38,709 nucleotides of DNA from Pseudolabrys sp. (GTDB lineage Bacteria > Pseudomonadota > Alphaproteobacteria > Rhizobiales > Xanthobacteraceae), in contig JAICMO010000010.1 in NCBI GenBank assembly GCA_025929185.1, positions 1 through 38,709 of the forward strand. The letters run 5' to 3'. The notes under the pieces are model-generated. The model searched no databases and had not been told where the DNA came from. It saw nothing but the letters and a program-made list of their open reading frames with translations. The position numbers were made by a program, and so were the translations under genes. This document shows, piece after piece, positions 16,727-25,404 of the stretch (positions are counted from its first letter, which is position 1; each line of letters opens with the position of its first letter).

Positions 16727-17616
16727 CCCCCGCGGCCTTCGCGAAACGCCTGCGGCGTCATGCCGGTCTGCTTGCGGAAAAAACGGGTGAAGTGCGAGGG
16801 GTCGGAGAACGACAAGTCATAGGCGATCTCATGGATCGCCAGATTGGTGAAAACAAGCTGGCGCTTGGCTTCGGTCAACACGCGCTGGCGGATGAGATGG
16901 CCGGCGGTTACGCCCGTCGCGCGCTTGACGTGGTCGTTGAGCCGGTCCGGCGTCATCGCGACCTTGTCGGCATAAAAAGCGATCTGCCGCTGCTTGCGGA
17001 AATTTTCCTCCAGCAAGCGACGCAGTTCGTCCACGCGCGGATCGGCAGCGGCGAGTGTGACCGTTCCGGTGCGTGCGCGGCTTGCCGCCAGCCGCACGAC
17101 TTCGATCGCAATCAGCGCCAGCAGACCGCGCATGGCGAGACGGTAGCCTTCGCGCCCGAGAAAACTCTCCTCGTGCAGTTCGGCGCATAAAGTGGAGAGA
17201 CGTTTCGCCTCCGCTTCGCCGGCGAGCGGCACTGACGGATTTTGCGCAATCGACCGCAACCGGCTCAATGCTTCGCCCGAACGTTCGCCGAGCGCGGAGG
17301 TCACGTCTTCGGTAAAGCTCAGCACCCAGCCATCGGTCACACCGGCTTTAAAACGAAAGCCATGCGCGGTGGTCGCCGGCACCAGAATGGCAGCCGGCGC
17401 GGAAAACGGAATGATCGCAGCCTCATAGGTCATTTCGCCCCCGCCTTTTTCGATCAGCAGGATTTGAAACAGGTTGCGGTGGCGATGCGCACGGATCGTC
17501 CAGTCGTGCACCGACGAGCGCGACTCGATGGTTTCGATATGGATGAAGTCGAAGGCGGAATCGTCCGGCGGGTCGCCGTAAAGATGAAAAAGCGGAAGCG
17601 CCGAGCTCGTTGCCAT
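16723..17616 (-). CDS. AraC family transcriptional regulator (PobR-like)
   Basis: The 297-aa protein has an N-terminal cupin-like effector domain (about 20-100, with HRHRNLFQILLIEKGGGEM). The C-terminal part (about 195-297) holds two helix-turn-helix units and the AraC signature IAYDLSFSDPSHFTRFFRKQTGMTP. The arrangement resembles PobR-type regulators of aromatic catabolism. Effector and targets are unknown; the convergent MFS pump is a possible target, but the gene pair does not share a promoter region. The start ATG 17616 has no strong ribosome-binding site. Confidence 0.92.
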   Translation of the reverse strand: MATSSALPLFHLYGDPPDDSAFDFIHIETIESRSSVHDWTIRAHRHRNLFQILLIEKGGGEMTYEAAIIPFSAPAAILVPATTAHGFRFKAGVTDGWVLSFTEDVTSALGERSGEALSRLRSIAQNPSVPLAGEAEAKRLSTLCAELHEESFLGREGYRLAMRGLLALIAIEVVRLAASRARTGTVTLAAADPRVDELRRLLEENFRKQRQIAFYADKVAMTPDRLNDHVKRATGVTAGHLIRQRVLTEAKRQLVFTNLAIHEIAYDLSFSDPSHFTRFFRKQTGMTPQAFREGRGG

Positions 17617-17735
17617 TGCGCAAGCATAAGCCTCGCCACGGACAAGGCCAACGCGCTGAGACCGCCGGTGGATAGCCGATGAATGGAACCTAAGGCGGCC
17701 CGTGCGTGTTTTCCCCCGCCAACAAGAGACCGATC

Positions 17736-17819
17736 ATGGGACGTTATTTATTGCTGTGGCTGCTGGGCGTGCCGATCCCGATTCTCATCCTGATCTGGCT
17801 GATCGGTGGCCTCCACTGA
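17736..17819 (+). CDS. 27-aa single-helix membrane peptide
   Basis: A 28-codon frame with ATG, stop and a reasonable ribosome-binding site (AAGAGA, 6-8 nt upstream). The peptide begins MGRYLLLWLLGVPIP and is one hydrophobic helix with a double-Pro break, ending GGLH. Similar short peptides are recalled from rhizobial genomes, but that needs a database check. It probably sits in the inner membrane. Its last 35 bp overlap the 3' end of the convergent hydroxylase gene. Function unknown. Confidence 0.6.
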   Translation: MGRYLLLWLLGVPIPILILIWLIGGLH

Positions 17820-18645
17820 TAGCGGGACTGTCGCTGCTCTCGGGCCGAGAGTGATCGCGGCGAAACGGCTGCGTGAGCAGCCGATCGAGGCGTAACTCGC
17901 CCGGATCGCGGAAGTCCGGCAAGCCGATTTGCACCCCCTGCCCGCCGGCCGCCGGCTGCGCGCGGTAGGTGCCGAACAGCCGATCCCACCAGGGCAGATT
18001 AAAGCCAAAGTTGCTGTCGGTTTCCGCTCGCAACGCCGAATGATGGACCTCGTGCATCTGCGGCGTGACCACAATGAGCCGGGCAAGCGCCTCCAGCCGC
18101 GGCGGGAGCCTGACGTTGCCGTGATTGAACATCGAAGTGGCGTTGAGCACGACCTCGAACAGCAGCACCGAGAGCGCCGGAACGCCGAGCGCAAGCACCG
18201 CCGCGATCTTGATCAGCGCCGACAACACGATCTCGAAGGGATGGAAGCGCACGCCGGTGGTGACATCGATATCGAGGTCGGCGTGATGCATGCGATGGAG
18301 CCGCCATAGCACCGGCACGGCATGGAACACGCGGTGTTGCAGGTAGATGATAAGATCCAGCAGCACGAAACCCACGATGTCGGCTGCCCAGAGCGGCGGG
18401 CCGAACAGCGGCAACAGGCCCCAGCCGTGCTGCGCCGCGATCAACGCCACGCCGACAGCCGCCGTCGGCACCAGCAGGCGCACCGCGACGATATCCACCG
18501 CGAGCACGCCAAGATTATTCGCCCACCGCGGCTTGCGGCCGACCAGGAGCTTCCGGCGCGGGGCGAGCCACTCCCATGCGGCCATTCCCGCGAACACCAC
18601 GGCATAGCTTGCAACGCGGACCGCGATCTCAACGCTCGGGCTCAT
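17785..18645 (-). CDS. Sterol desaturase / fatty acid hydroxylase family protein
   Basis: The 286-aa integral membrane protein contains the histidine clusters of the di-iron hydroxylase superfamily: HRVFH at 104-108, HRMHH at 117-121, His135, His175 and HEVHH at 198-202. Several membrane helices surround them. Such enzymes hydroxylate or desaturate lipids such as sterols, carotenoids or fatty acids; the exact lipid is not evident. A GAGGAGTAG site precedes ATG 18645. The last 30 residues are polar and overlap the 27-aa gene on the other strand. It is divergent from the liv operon with about 129 bp between starts. Confidence 0.92.
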   Translation of the reverse strand: MSPSVEIAVRVASYAVVFAGMAAWEWLAPRRKLLVGRKPRWANNLGVLAVDIVAVRLLVPTAAVGVALIAAQHGWGLLPLFGPPLWAADIVGFVLLDLIIYLQHRVFHAVPVLWRLHRMHHADLDIDVTTGVRFHPFEIVLSALIKIAAVLALGVPALSVLLFEVVLNATSMFNHGNVRLPPRLEALARLIVVTPQMHEVHHSALRAETDSNFGFNLPWWDRLFGTYRAQPAAGGQGVQIGLPDFRDPGELRLDRLLTQPFRRDHSRPESSDSPAISGGHRSARSG

Positions 18646-18774
18646 ATGCCATTCTACTCCTCGCGCGACTTAATAACATGCGACGGTTGCGCCGTTGCCG
18701 CCCTGCCAAGGCCCTGTTAAGACTGAATGATCCGCCGTCGGCCGGGCGGCACCCGTGACAGGCGCACCGGACGC

Positions 18775-19692
18775 ATGGAAGTCTTCCTCCAGCAGCTCAT
18801 CAACGGCATCACGCTCGGCTCGATCTACGGGCTCATCGCCATCGGTTACACGATGGTGTTCGGCATCATCGGCATGGTGAACTTCGCCCACGGCGACGTG
18901 TTCATGGTGTCCGCTTTCATCGCGCTGATCGCCTTCCTGATCCTCACGAGCTGGCTCGGCATCGGCTCGATCATGCTGGCGCTGCTGATCGTGCTGATCG
19001 TGGCCATGCTGTTCACCTCGCTCGTGAACTGGGTGATCGAGCGGGTCGCCTATCGCCCGTTGCGCGGCTCGTTCCGCCTCGCCCCGCTGATCTCGGCGAT
19101 CGGCATGTCGATCTTTCTTTCCAATTTCGTGCAGGTCGCGCAGGGACCGCGCAACAAGTCGGTCCCGCCGATGGTGCACGGCGAGTTCGTGCTGATGACG
19201 CGGAACGGCTATCCGGTAACGCTGTCGGTCAAGCAGCTCGTGATCTGGGGCGTGACCGCCGTGCTGCTGGTCGCGTTCTGGTACGTCGTCACGCGCACGT
19301 CGCTTGGCCGCGCGCAACGCGCCTGCGAGCAGGACCAGAAAATGGCCGCACTGCTCGGCGTCGATGTCGATCGCACGATTTCGATGACATTCGTGATCGC
19401 CGCCGCGCTCGCCGCCGTCGCCGGCACCATGTACCTCATGCATTACGGCGTCATCACTTTCTCCGACGGGTTTGTGCCGGGCGTCAAAGCGTTTACCGCG
19501 GCGGTGCTCGGCGGCATCGGCTCGCTACCCGGCGCGGTCGTCGGCGGCATTCTCATCGGCCTCATCGAGACGATGTGGTCGGCTTATTTTTCCACCGACT
19601 ACAAGGACGTGGCGGCGTTCTCGGTATTGGCGATCACGTTGATCTTCCTGCCGCAAGGCCTGTTCGGCCGGCCCGATGTCGAAAAAGTCTGA
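18775..19692 (+). CDS. livH: Branched-chain amino acid ABC transporter permease LivH
   Basis: 305 aa from the chosen ATG, beginning LQQLINGITLGSIYGLIAIG, the classic LivH N terminus. It has about eight membrane helices and the conserved MVNFAHGDVFM loop. It forms the membrane channel with LivM. An in-frame ATG at 18727 would add 16 Arg-rich residues; 18775 matches family starts better. The 3' end overlaps livM by 17 bp in another frame, which implies coupled translation. First gene of the six-gene operon. Confidence 0.95.
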   Translation: MEVFLQQLINGITLGSIYGLIAIGYTMVFGIIGMVNFAHGDVFMVSAFIALIAFLILTSWLGIGSIMLALLIVLIVAMLFTSLVNWVIERVAYRPLRGSFRLAPLISAIGMSIFLSNFVQVAQGPRNKSVPPMVHGEFVLMTRNGYPVTLSVKQLVIWGVTAVLLVAFWYVVTRTSLGRAQRACEQDQKMAALLGVDVDRTISMTFVIAAALAAVAGTMYLMHYGVITFSDGFVPGVKAFTAAVLGGIGSLPGAVVGGILIGLIETMWSAYFSTDYKDVAAFSVLAITLIFLPQGLFGRPDVEKV

Positions 19693-21055
19693 AATCGCCG
19701 CCGCGCAGAGCGAGCGGGTCGATCTGACGCGCGCGTTGCGCGATGCCGGTCTCGCTGCCCTCCTCGCATTCGCTTTGTTCCTGCCGCTGATCGGTTTTTG
19801 GGCGCGCAACGTCGGCGAAGGCTTGCTGCTGGTGACGCGTTGGGACGCGTTGGCGCTTGTGGTCCTGATCGTCGCCGCCGCCAGGCTCTTCTATACGCTG
19901 GTTGCACAGCCGTGGCTCAAACGGCAGCGCGCGCGCCGCACCGAAATCGCGCCGCCCTGGCGCACGGCTTTGGCGAAATGGTTCATCCCGTTTGCGATCG
20001 GATTTGTGGTCGTCTACCCGCTGATCGCGATTGCCGGGGCGGGCATGCGCGGCTCGATCAAATGGGTCGATAATTTCGGCATCCAGATTCTGATCTACGT
20101 GATGCTTGGCTTCGGCCTCAACATCGTGGTGGGCCTCGCCGGACTGCTCGACCTCGGCTACGTCGCGTTCTACGCAGTCGGCGCATATTCCTATGCCCTG
20201 CTCGCCAAGACCTTCGGCCTGACGTTCTGGATCCTGCTTCCGCTTGCCGGCGTGCTCGCCTCGTTCTGGGGCGTCCTGCTCGGCTTCCCGGTGCTGCGGC
20301 TGCGCGGCGATTATCTCGCGATTGTCACCCTCGCGTTCGGCGAGATCATCCGCATCGTCATCGTCAACTGGGTCGATCTCACCAACGGCTATGCCGGCAT
20401 CACCAGCATCCCGCGGCCGACCTTCTTCGGCATTCCGTTCAACGCTGACGATAACGGGTTCGCCGCGGTCTTCGGCCTCGAATTCACGCCGCTCCACCGC
20501 ACGCTCTTTCTTTACTACATCATCCTCGGACTCGCGCTGCTCACCGCTTGGGTGACCGTGCGGCTGCGCCGGCTGCCGGTCGGACGCGCGTGGGAAGCGC
20601 TGCGCGAGGATGAAATCGCCTGCCGCTCGCTCGGCATCAACACCACCAACACGAAGCTGACGGCATTCGCGATGGGCGCGATGTTCGCCGGCTTTGCCGG
20701 CTCTTTCTTCGCCGCGCGGCAGGGATTCATCTCGCCTGAATCCTTCACCTTCATCGAGTCGGCGACAATTCTCTCGATTGTGGTGCTCGGCGGCATGGGT
20801 AGTCAGGTCGGCGTCGCCATCGCCGCGATCGTAATGATCGGCGGCACCGAGATCATGCGCGAGCTCGACTTCCTCAAGGAAATCTTCGGCGCCGACTTCG
20901 ATCCGACCAAATATCGTATGTTGCTGTTCGGCTTTTGCATGGTGCTGATCATGGTCTGGCGGCCGCGCGGATTAATCGCGACGCGCCGCCCCTCGGTCTT
21001 CCTGAAGGAGCGGAAGACGATCTCCGCCGATCTGGTGAAGGAAGGACACGGATGA
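19676..21055 (+). CDS. livM: Branched-chain amino acid ABC transporter permease LivM
   Basis: The 459-aa permease is longer than the minimal family because of an N-terminal extension (about residues 1-125) holding two or three extra membrane helices, as in the longer LivM form. The core holds GLAGLLDLGYVAFYAVGAYSY and the EAA-type cytoplasmic loop near GRAWEALREDEIACRSLGIN that contacts the ATPases. It begins inside livH and ends in an ATGA overlap with livG. It partners LivH to carry branched-chain amino acids or related amides. Confidence 0.95.
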   Translation: MSKKSEIAAAQSERVDLTRALRDAGLAALLAFALFLPLIGFWARNVGEGLLLVTRWDALALVVLIVAAARLFYTLVAQPWLKRQRARRTEIAPPWRTALAKWFIPFAIGFVVVYPLIAIAGAGMRGSIKWVDNFGIQILIYVMLGFGLNIVVGLAGLLDLGYVAFYAVGAYSYALLAKTFGLTFWILLPLAGVLASFWGVLLGFPVLRLRGDYLAIVTLAFGEIIRIVIVNWVDLTNGYAGITSIPRPTFFGIPFNADDNGFAAVFGLEFTPLHRTLFLYYIILGLALLTAWVTVRLRRLPVGRAWEALREDEIACRSLGINTTNTKLTAFAMGAMFAGFAGSFFAARQGFISPESFTFIESATILSIVVLGGMGSQVGVAIAAIVMIGGTEIMRELDFLKEIFGADFDPTKYRMLLFGFCMVLIMVWRPRGLIATRRPSVFLKERKTISADLVKEGHG

Positions 21056-21960
21056 CGGAGCTACGCGATACCGTACTCCGCGTCGAGCATCTGACCATGC
21101 GGTTCGGTGGCTTGGTGGCAGTTGACGATTTGTCTTTCGATGTCGCCCGTGGCGGCATAACCGCTCTGATCGGGCCGAACGGCGCGGGCAAGACGACCGT
21201 GTTCAATTGCATCACCGGTTTCTACAACGCCAGCGAAGGCCGTCTCGCGCTGCTGCACGGCGATCCCGCGCTGTGGAATTTGCTCGACGCGCTGACCGCG
21301 GGCGGCAGCCGCAGCCTGCGCCAGGGCAACAGCGCGCTCTTTCTGCTCGAGCGCATGCCCGATTACCTCGTCACCCAGCAGGCGCGCGTCGCGCGCACGT
21401 TCCAGAACATCCGTTTGTTTCCCGGCATGACGGTGCTGGAAAACCTGATGGTCGCGCAGCACAACGCGCTGATGGTCGCGTCGGGTTTCACGGTACTCGG
21501 CATTCTCGGATTTCCGTCCTATGCGCGTGCCGAACGCGCCGCGATTGAGAAGGCGCGCTCCTGGCTCGACCGCATCGGGCTCACCGCGCGCGCCGACGAC
21601 CCGGCCGGCGACCTGCCTTACGGCGCGCAGCGTCGGCTCGAAGTCGCGCGCGCGATGTGCACCGATCCGGTGCTCTTGTGCCTCGACGAGCCGGCTGCCG
21701 GACTGAACCCGCGCGAAAGCGCGGAGCTCAACGCGCTGCTGCTCGACATTCGCAACGATTTTGGCACGTCCATTCTTCTCATCGAACACGACATGTCCGT
21801 GGTGATGGAAATTTCGGATCATATTGTCGTGCTCGACTATGGCGTGAAGATCGCCGACGGCACGCCGCAAGAAGTGCGCAACGATCCGGCCGTCATCGCC
21901 GCCTATCTCGGCGTGCAAGATGAAGAGGTCGAAAAAGCCCAAGCGGAGGTGGGATTGTGA
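21052..21960 (+). CDS. livG: Branched-chain amino acid ABC transporter ATP-binding protein LivG
   Basis: 302 aa, about 45 longer than many LivG proteins. Walker A GPNGAGKT is at 41-48, the Q-loop FQNIRLF at 117-123, the signature region is LPYGAQRRLEVARAM, and Walker B is VLLCLDEPAAGLNP. The extra length is an insert at about 66-110 between Walker A and the Q-loop, containing LLHGDPALWNLLDALTAGG. The reading frame is clean through it, so it is not a frameshift. The ATG at 21052 overlaps the livM stop (ATGA). It powers transport together with LivF. Confidence 0.95.
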   Translation: MTELRDTVLRVEHLTMRFGGLVAVDDLSFDVARGGITALIGPNGAGKTTVFNCITGFYNASEGRLALLHGDPALWNLLDALTAGGSRSLRQGNSALFLLERMPDYLVTQQARVARTFQNIRLFPGMTVLENLMVAQHNALMVASGFTVLGILGFPSYARAERAAIEKARSWLDRIGLTARADDPAGDLPYGAQRRLEVARAMCTDPVLLCLDEPAAGLNPRESAELNALLLDIRNDFGTSILLIEHDMSVVMEISDHIVVLDYGVKIADGTPQEVRNDPAVIAAYLGVQDEEVEKAQAEVGL

Positions 21961-21962
21961 CT

Positions 21963-22110
21963 CAATTGTCATTCCGGGGCGCCGCGAAGCGGCGAACCCG
22001 GAATCCATATCCCGCAGCGCTGCGGATTATGGATTCCGGGTCCCGCCCGGAGCCTGCCATCGGGCCGCGCTTTGCGCGAACCCGTTGGGGCCGTCCCGGA
22101 ATGACAGTTG
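21963..22110. repeat. Large palindromic intergenic element inside the liv operon
   Basis: Outer arms of 16 bp (21963-21978 and 22095-22110, one mismatch; CAATTGTCATTCCGGG type) enclose a second perfect 13-bp pair (CCCGGAATCCATA at 21997-22009 and its complement at 22028-22040). That pair surrounds the 12-bp palindrome CGCAGCGCTGCG at 22013-22024. The ends match the TGTCATTCCGGG repeats typical of Bradyrhizobium-like genomes. It separates livG from livF and would fold into a large structure in the operon mRNA. Confidence 0.8.
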
Positions 22111-22180
22111 ATTGTGCCCTCCCCTTTCAGGAGGAGCGAGCGCGCGCCGCCATGCCTGACCGGAAGGGTGGGGGCACGCC

Positions 22181-22921
22181 ATGACAGAGCCGCTCCTCTC
22201 CGTTCGAAGCGTCAAGACCTTCTACGGCCGGGTGATGGCGCTCAAGGGTGTCGATCTCGACGTTAACGAGGGCGAGATCGTCACGCTGATCGGCGCCAAT
22301 GGGGCCGGCAAATCGACGCTGATGATGACCATTTGCGGCAACCCCCGCGCGCGTGAGGGCATGATCCGTTTCGAGGGCCGCGATATCACGCACCTGCCGA
22401 CGCACGACATCGCGCATTTGAAGCTCGCGCAGTCGCCGGAAGGCCGCCGCATCTTTCCGCGCATGAGCGTGCTGGAAAATCTCCAGATGGGCGCGATCGT
22501 CGCCGACCCGGCGCATTTCGGGCAGGACCTCGAGCGCATTCTTGCCATGTTTCCGCGCCTGAAGCAGCGGCTGCATCAACGCGGCGGAACGCTGTCGGGC
22601 GGCGAGCAGCAGATGCTCGCCATCGCCCGCGCGCTGATGAGCCGCCCTCGCCTTCTGCTCCTCGACGAGCCCTCGCTCGGCCTCGCGCCGCTCATCGTGA
22701 AGCAGATTTTCGACGCGATCCGCAAGCTCAACAGCCAGGACAAGCTCACCGTGTTCCTGGTCGAGCAGAACGCATTTCACGCACTCAAGCTCGCGCACCG
22801 CGGCTATGTGATGGTCAACGGGCTGATCACATTGTCAGGCAGCGGGCGGGAATTGCTCGAGCGGCCCGAAATCAAGTCGGCCTACCTCGAAGGCGGGCGG
22901 CAGCAGGCGGCGGCACGATGA
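22181..22921 (+). CDS. livF: Branched-chain amino acid ABC transporter ATP-binding protein LivF
   Basis: 246 aa with Walker A GANGAGKS at 38-45, the signature LSGGEQQMLAIARAL, and Walker B LLLLDEPSLGLAP. The opening LLSVRSVKTFYGRVMALKGV is typical of LivF. It forms the ATPase dimer with LivG. Its ATG has GGGTGGGGG-type sequence upstream, just after the palindromic element, so it may be initiated independently of livG. Its stop overlaps the next gene's start (ATGA at 22918-22921). Confidence 0.95.
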   Translation: MTEPLLSVRSVKTFYGRVMALKGVDLDVNEGEIVTLIGANGAGKSTLMMTICGNPRAREGMIRFEGRDITHLPTHDIAHLKLAQSPEGRRIFPRMSVLENLQMGAIVADPAHFGQDLERILAMFPRLKQRLHQRGGTLSGGEQQMLAIARALMSRPRLLLLDEPSLGLAPLIVKQIFDAIRKLNSQDKLTVFLVEQNAFHALKLAHRGYVMVNGLITLSGSGRELLERPEIKSAYLEGGRQQAAAR

Positions 22922-23277
22922 ACTTCTCGATTCCCGAATTCCTTTACGAAGAAAGCTTGGGCGTTTTCCTGCTCGTCACGCTCCTGCTCGGTGGCGGCGC
23001 GGCGGCGCTGGCCGGCCGCGCGATTGCCAAGACCTGGAGGCCGTGGTGGCGCATTCTCGGCTACATGCTGATGCTTGGCGCCGCCGTGCGGTTCTTCCAC
23101 TATGCCCTGTTCGGCGGCACGCTGCTGTCGCTGCATTATTATTTCGTCGATAGCGCCGTTTGCATCGGCGCCGGATTGCTCGGCTTTCGGGCGACCCGAG
23201 CCAATCAAATGATTACGCAATATGGCTGGCTCCACGAGCGCGCGGGGGCAATGCGCTGGCGCCGAAAAACGCCTTGA
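22918..23277 (+). CDS. DUF6867 family membrane protein of the liv operon
   Basis: A 119-aa protein with three membrane helices (about 15-40, 48-68, 75-95) and a basic C-terminal tail ending RWRRKTP. It is recognised by recall as the DUF6867 protein that accompanies branched-chain amino acid transporter genes in Rhizobiales. Its role is not established. The start overlaps the livF stop by 4 bp, so it is translationally coupled to the transporter. Its position between livF and livK suggests an accessory role in uptake or complex stability. Confidence 0.85.
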   Translation: MNFSIPEFLYEESLGVFLLVTLLLGGGAAALAGRAIAKTWRPWWRILGYMLMLGAAVRFFHYALFGGTLLSLHYYFVDSAVCIGAGLLGFRATRANQMITQYGWLHERAGAMRWRRKTP

Positions 23278-23333
23278 GGTAGCATCGAGCCTTGTTTCGC
23301 CTTGGCGACGAACGTTTTTCAGGGAGAGAACGA

Positions 23334-24476
23334 ATGAAGAAGATAACAATCGCCGGTCTGGCGCTCGGCTTTGCCGTCGCGCTCGCCGCTACTGCGCACG
23401 CGCAGGTGATGTTCGGTGTCGCCGGCCCGATCACCGGCCCGAACGCCGCCACCGGCGCGCAGATGAAAAACGGCGTCGAACAGGCCGCGAAGGACATTAA
23501 TGCCGCCGGCGGCATCATGGGTAAGAAGATCACGGTCGAAATCGGCGACGACGTTTCCGACCCGAAGCAAGGCGTCTCCGTCGCCAACAAGTTCGCGGGC
23601 GACGGCGTCAAGTTCGTCATCGGCCACTATAATTCCGGCGTCACCATTCCGGCTTCCGAGGTTTACCAGGAGAACGGCATCCTGGAGATCACGCCGGCTT
23701 CGACCAATCCGACGGTCACCGAGCGCAAGATGTGGAACATCTTCCGCGTCTGCGGCCGCGACGATCAGCAGGGCGCGGTTGCCGGCGCGTATATTCTCAA
23801 GCACTTCAAGGGCAAGCGCATCGCGATCGTCCACGATAAGACGACCTACGGCAAAGGGCTCGCCGACGAGACGATGAAGACCATCAACAAGGGCGGCATG
23901 AAGCAAGTGCTGTATGAGGGCGTCAACACCGGCGAGAAGGACTATTCGGCGCTGGTGTCGAAGATCAAGCAATCGCGCGCCGACCTGGTCTATTGGGGCG
24001 GCCTCTACACCGAAGGCGGTTTGATAGTGCGCCAGATGCGCGATCAGGGCGTGACCGCGCCGCTCATGGGCGGCGACGGCATTACCTCGGACGAGTTCGC
24101 CGCGGTCGGCGGGCCCGGCGTTGTCGGCACGCTGATGACCTACGGCCCCGATCCGCGCAACCGTCCGGAGGCGAAAAAGGTGGTCGAGGAATTCCGCTCC
24201 AATAAGTTCGAGCCGGAAGCCTACACGCTCTATTCATACGCCGGCGTGCAGATCATCAAGCAGGCGGCGGAAGTAGCGAAGTCGCTCGATCCCAAGAAGG
24301 TCGCGGCTAAGATGCACTCGGGCATGAAATTCAAGACCGTGCTCGGCGACATCTCCTATGACAAGAAGGGCGACATCACGAAGCTCGACTACGTGATGTA
24401 CATCTGGAAGAAGAAACCCGATGGCAAGATTACCTACGTCGAGTGCCCCGGCTCCGACTGCTCGAAAGTGAAATGA
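23334..24476 (+). CDS. livK: Branched-chain amino acid ABC transporter substrate-binding protein
   Basis: The 380-aa periplasmic receptor has a Sec signal peptide (about 1-23, cut after AHA). The Leu/Ile/Val-binding fold begins VMFGVAGPITGPNAATGAQ and includes GVKFVIGHYNSGVTIPAS and the KTTYGKGLAD stretch. The C terminus carries two Cys in CPGSDC that could form a disulfide. AGGGAGAG before ATG 23334 decides the start. It supplies ligand to LivHMGF; the exact ligand may be a branched-chain amino acid or an amide. It is the last gene of the operon, followed by an intrinsic terminator. Confidence 0.95.
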   Translation: MKKITIAGLALGFAVALAATAHAQVMFGVAGPITGPNAATGAQMKNGVEQAAKDINAAGGIMGKKITVEIGDDVSDPKQGVSVANKFAGDGVKFVIGHYNSGVTIPASEVYQENGILEITPASTNPTVTERKMWNIFRVCGRDDQQGAVAGAYILKHFKGKRIAIVHDKTTYGKGLADETMKTINKGGMKQVLYEGVNTGEKDYSALVSKIKQSRADLVYWGGLYTEGGLIVRQMRDQGVTAPLMGGDGITSDEFAAVGGPGVVGTLMTYGPDPRNRPEAKKVVEEFRSNKFEPEAYTLYSYAGVQIIKQAAEVAKSLDPKKVAAKMHSGMKFKTVLGDISYDKKGDITKLDYVMYIWKKKPDGKITYVECPGSDCSKVK

Positions 24477-24511
24477 TGCTTGCCGGGTGAACCCGGCAAT
24501 GACGAAGCGAA

Positions 24512-24541
24512 AAGCCCGCCGTTGGAACGGCGGGCTTTTTT
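24512..24541 (+). terminator. Intrinsic terminator of the liv operon
   Basis: Arms AAGCCCGCCG and CGGCGGGCTT with a 6-nt loop are followed by a T run. It lies 35 bp after livK. On the minus strand the hairpin is followed by TTTTCG, so it may also stop transcripts from ccdA. A smaller perfect hairpin (TTGCCGGGT/ACCCGGCAA, 24480-24499) precedes it. Confidence 0.85.
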
Positions 24542-24615
24542 GCATGTTCCGGGCGCAGCGCAGCATGCCGCGATGCGGCGCAGAACCGAGACCGTCGCGA
24601 TTCCGGATTTATGCG

Positions 24616-24664
24616 GTCCCGGATCTGCGGTGCACCGCTTCGCGCTGCACCGCAGTTCTGGGAC
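24616..24664. repeat. Palindromic repeat, GTCCCGGATCTGCGG type
   Basis: GTCCCGGATCTGCGGTGCACCGC and a near-perfect inverted copy ending CTGGGAC form a long hairpin with a small loop. The form resembles intergenic repeats common in Bradyrhizobium-like genomes. It lies just past the ccdA stop, between two convergent units. Confidence 0.7.
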
Positions 24665-24672
24665 ACAGGATG

Positions 24673-25404
24673 CTATCCAATCTTCCCCAACGCCGGAAAC
24701 GTATCCAGCAGCCAGATGCTCATCCAGTTGATGCTGCCGGTGAGAAAGGCAACGCCGGTCAGCACCAGCAGCGCGCCCATCGCCTGCTCGACGCGATGCA
24801 GATGCCGCTTGAAGCGCACCAGAAACGCCGCGAACGGCTCGATGGCGAGCGCCGCGATCAGGAACGGAATGCCGAGGCCGAGCGAATAGACGGCAAGCAA
24901 GCCGGCGCCGCGCGCGACCGTCTGCTCGGAAGCGGCGACCGCAAGAATGGCCGCGAGGATCGGCCCGATGCACGGCGTCCAGCCGAACGCGAACGCAAGG
25001 CCCATGACGTAAGCGCCCCACAAGCCGACCGGCTTGGATACCTCGACCCGCTTTTCCTGCATCAGCAGCGCGATGCGCGTCAGCCCGAGAAAGTGCAGGC
25101 CCATCACGATAATGACAACGCCGGCGATCGTCGCGAGCGGACCCGAATAGGCGCGCACAAGTCCGCCGATCACGCTGGCGCTCGCTCCGAGCGCGACGAA
25201 CACGGTCGCAAAACCGAGCACAAACAGCCCCGCGGCCGAGACCGTCTCGCGCCTCGCGCGCAACGCCGGTGCGGTGCCCAGCCGCTCCAAGGACGCGCCC
25301 GCGAGGTAAACGAGATAAGGCGGCACCAGCGGCAGCACGCAAGGCGAAAGGAAACTGACGACGCCGGCAAGAAGGGCGGCAAAGATGGTCACATCGCTGT
25401 GCAT
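24673..25404 (-). CDS. ccdA: CcdA-like cytochrome c biogenesis / thiol-electron transfer protein
   Basis: This 243-aa protein has six membrane helices. The conserved Cys of helix 1 is in FLSPCVLPLVPPYLVYLAG and the partner Cys of helix 4 is in GWTPCIGPILAAIL. The pair carries reducing power from cytoplasmic thioredoxin across the inner membrane for cytochrome c maturation or other periplasmic thiol reduction. No thioredoxin-like partner gene is adjacent. It is tail-to-tail with livK and divergent from the P1 peptidase gene. Confidence 0.92.
   Translation of the reverse strand: MHSDVTIFAALLAGVVSFLSPCVLPLVPPYLVYLAGASLERLGTAPALRARRETVSAAGLFVLGFATVFVALGASASVIGGLVRAYSGPLATIAGVVIIVMGLHFLGLTRIALLMQEKRVEVSKPVGLWGAYVMGLAFAFGWTPCIGPILAAILAVAASEQTVARGAGLLAVYSLGLGIPFLIAALAIEPFAAFLVRFKRHLHRVEQAMGALLVLTGVAFLTGSINWMSIWLLDTFPALGKIG

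Noticed and set aside
18670-20497. Long minus-strand frames over livH and livM
   Set aside because: His/Arg/Asp-rich shadow products opposite well-conserved permeases.
21963-22110. Insertion sequence or miniature transposon between livG and livF
   Set aside because: No transposase and no target-site duplication seen; nested palindromes and TGTCATTCCGG ends fit a palindromic intergenic repeat instead.
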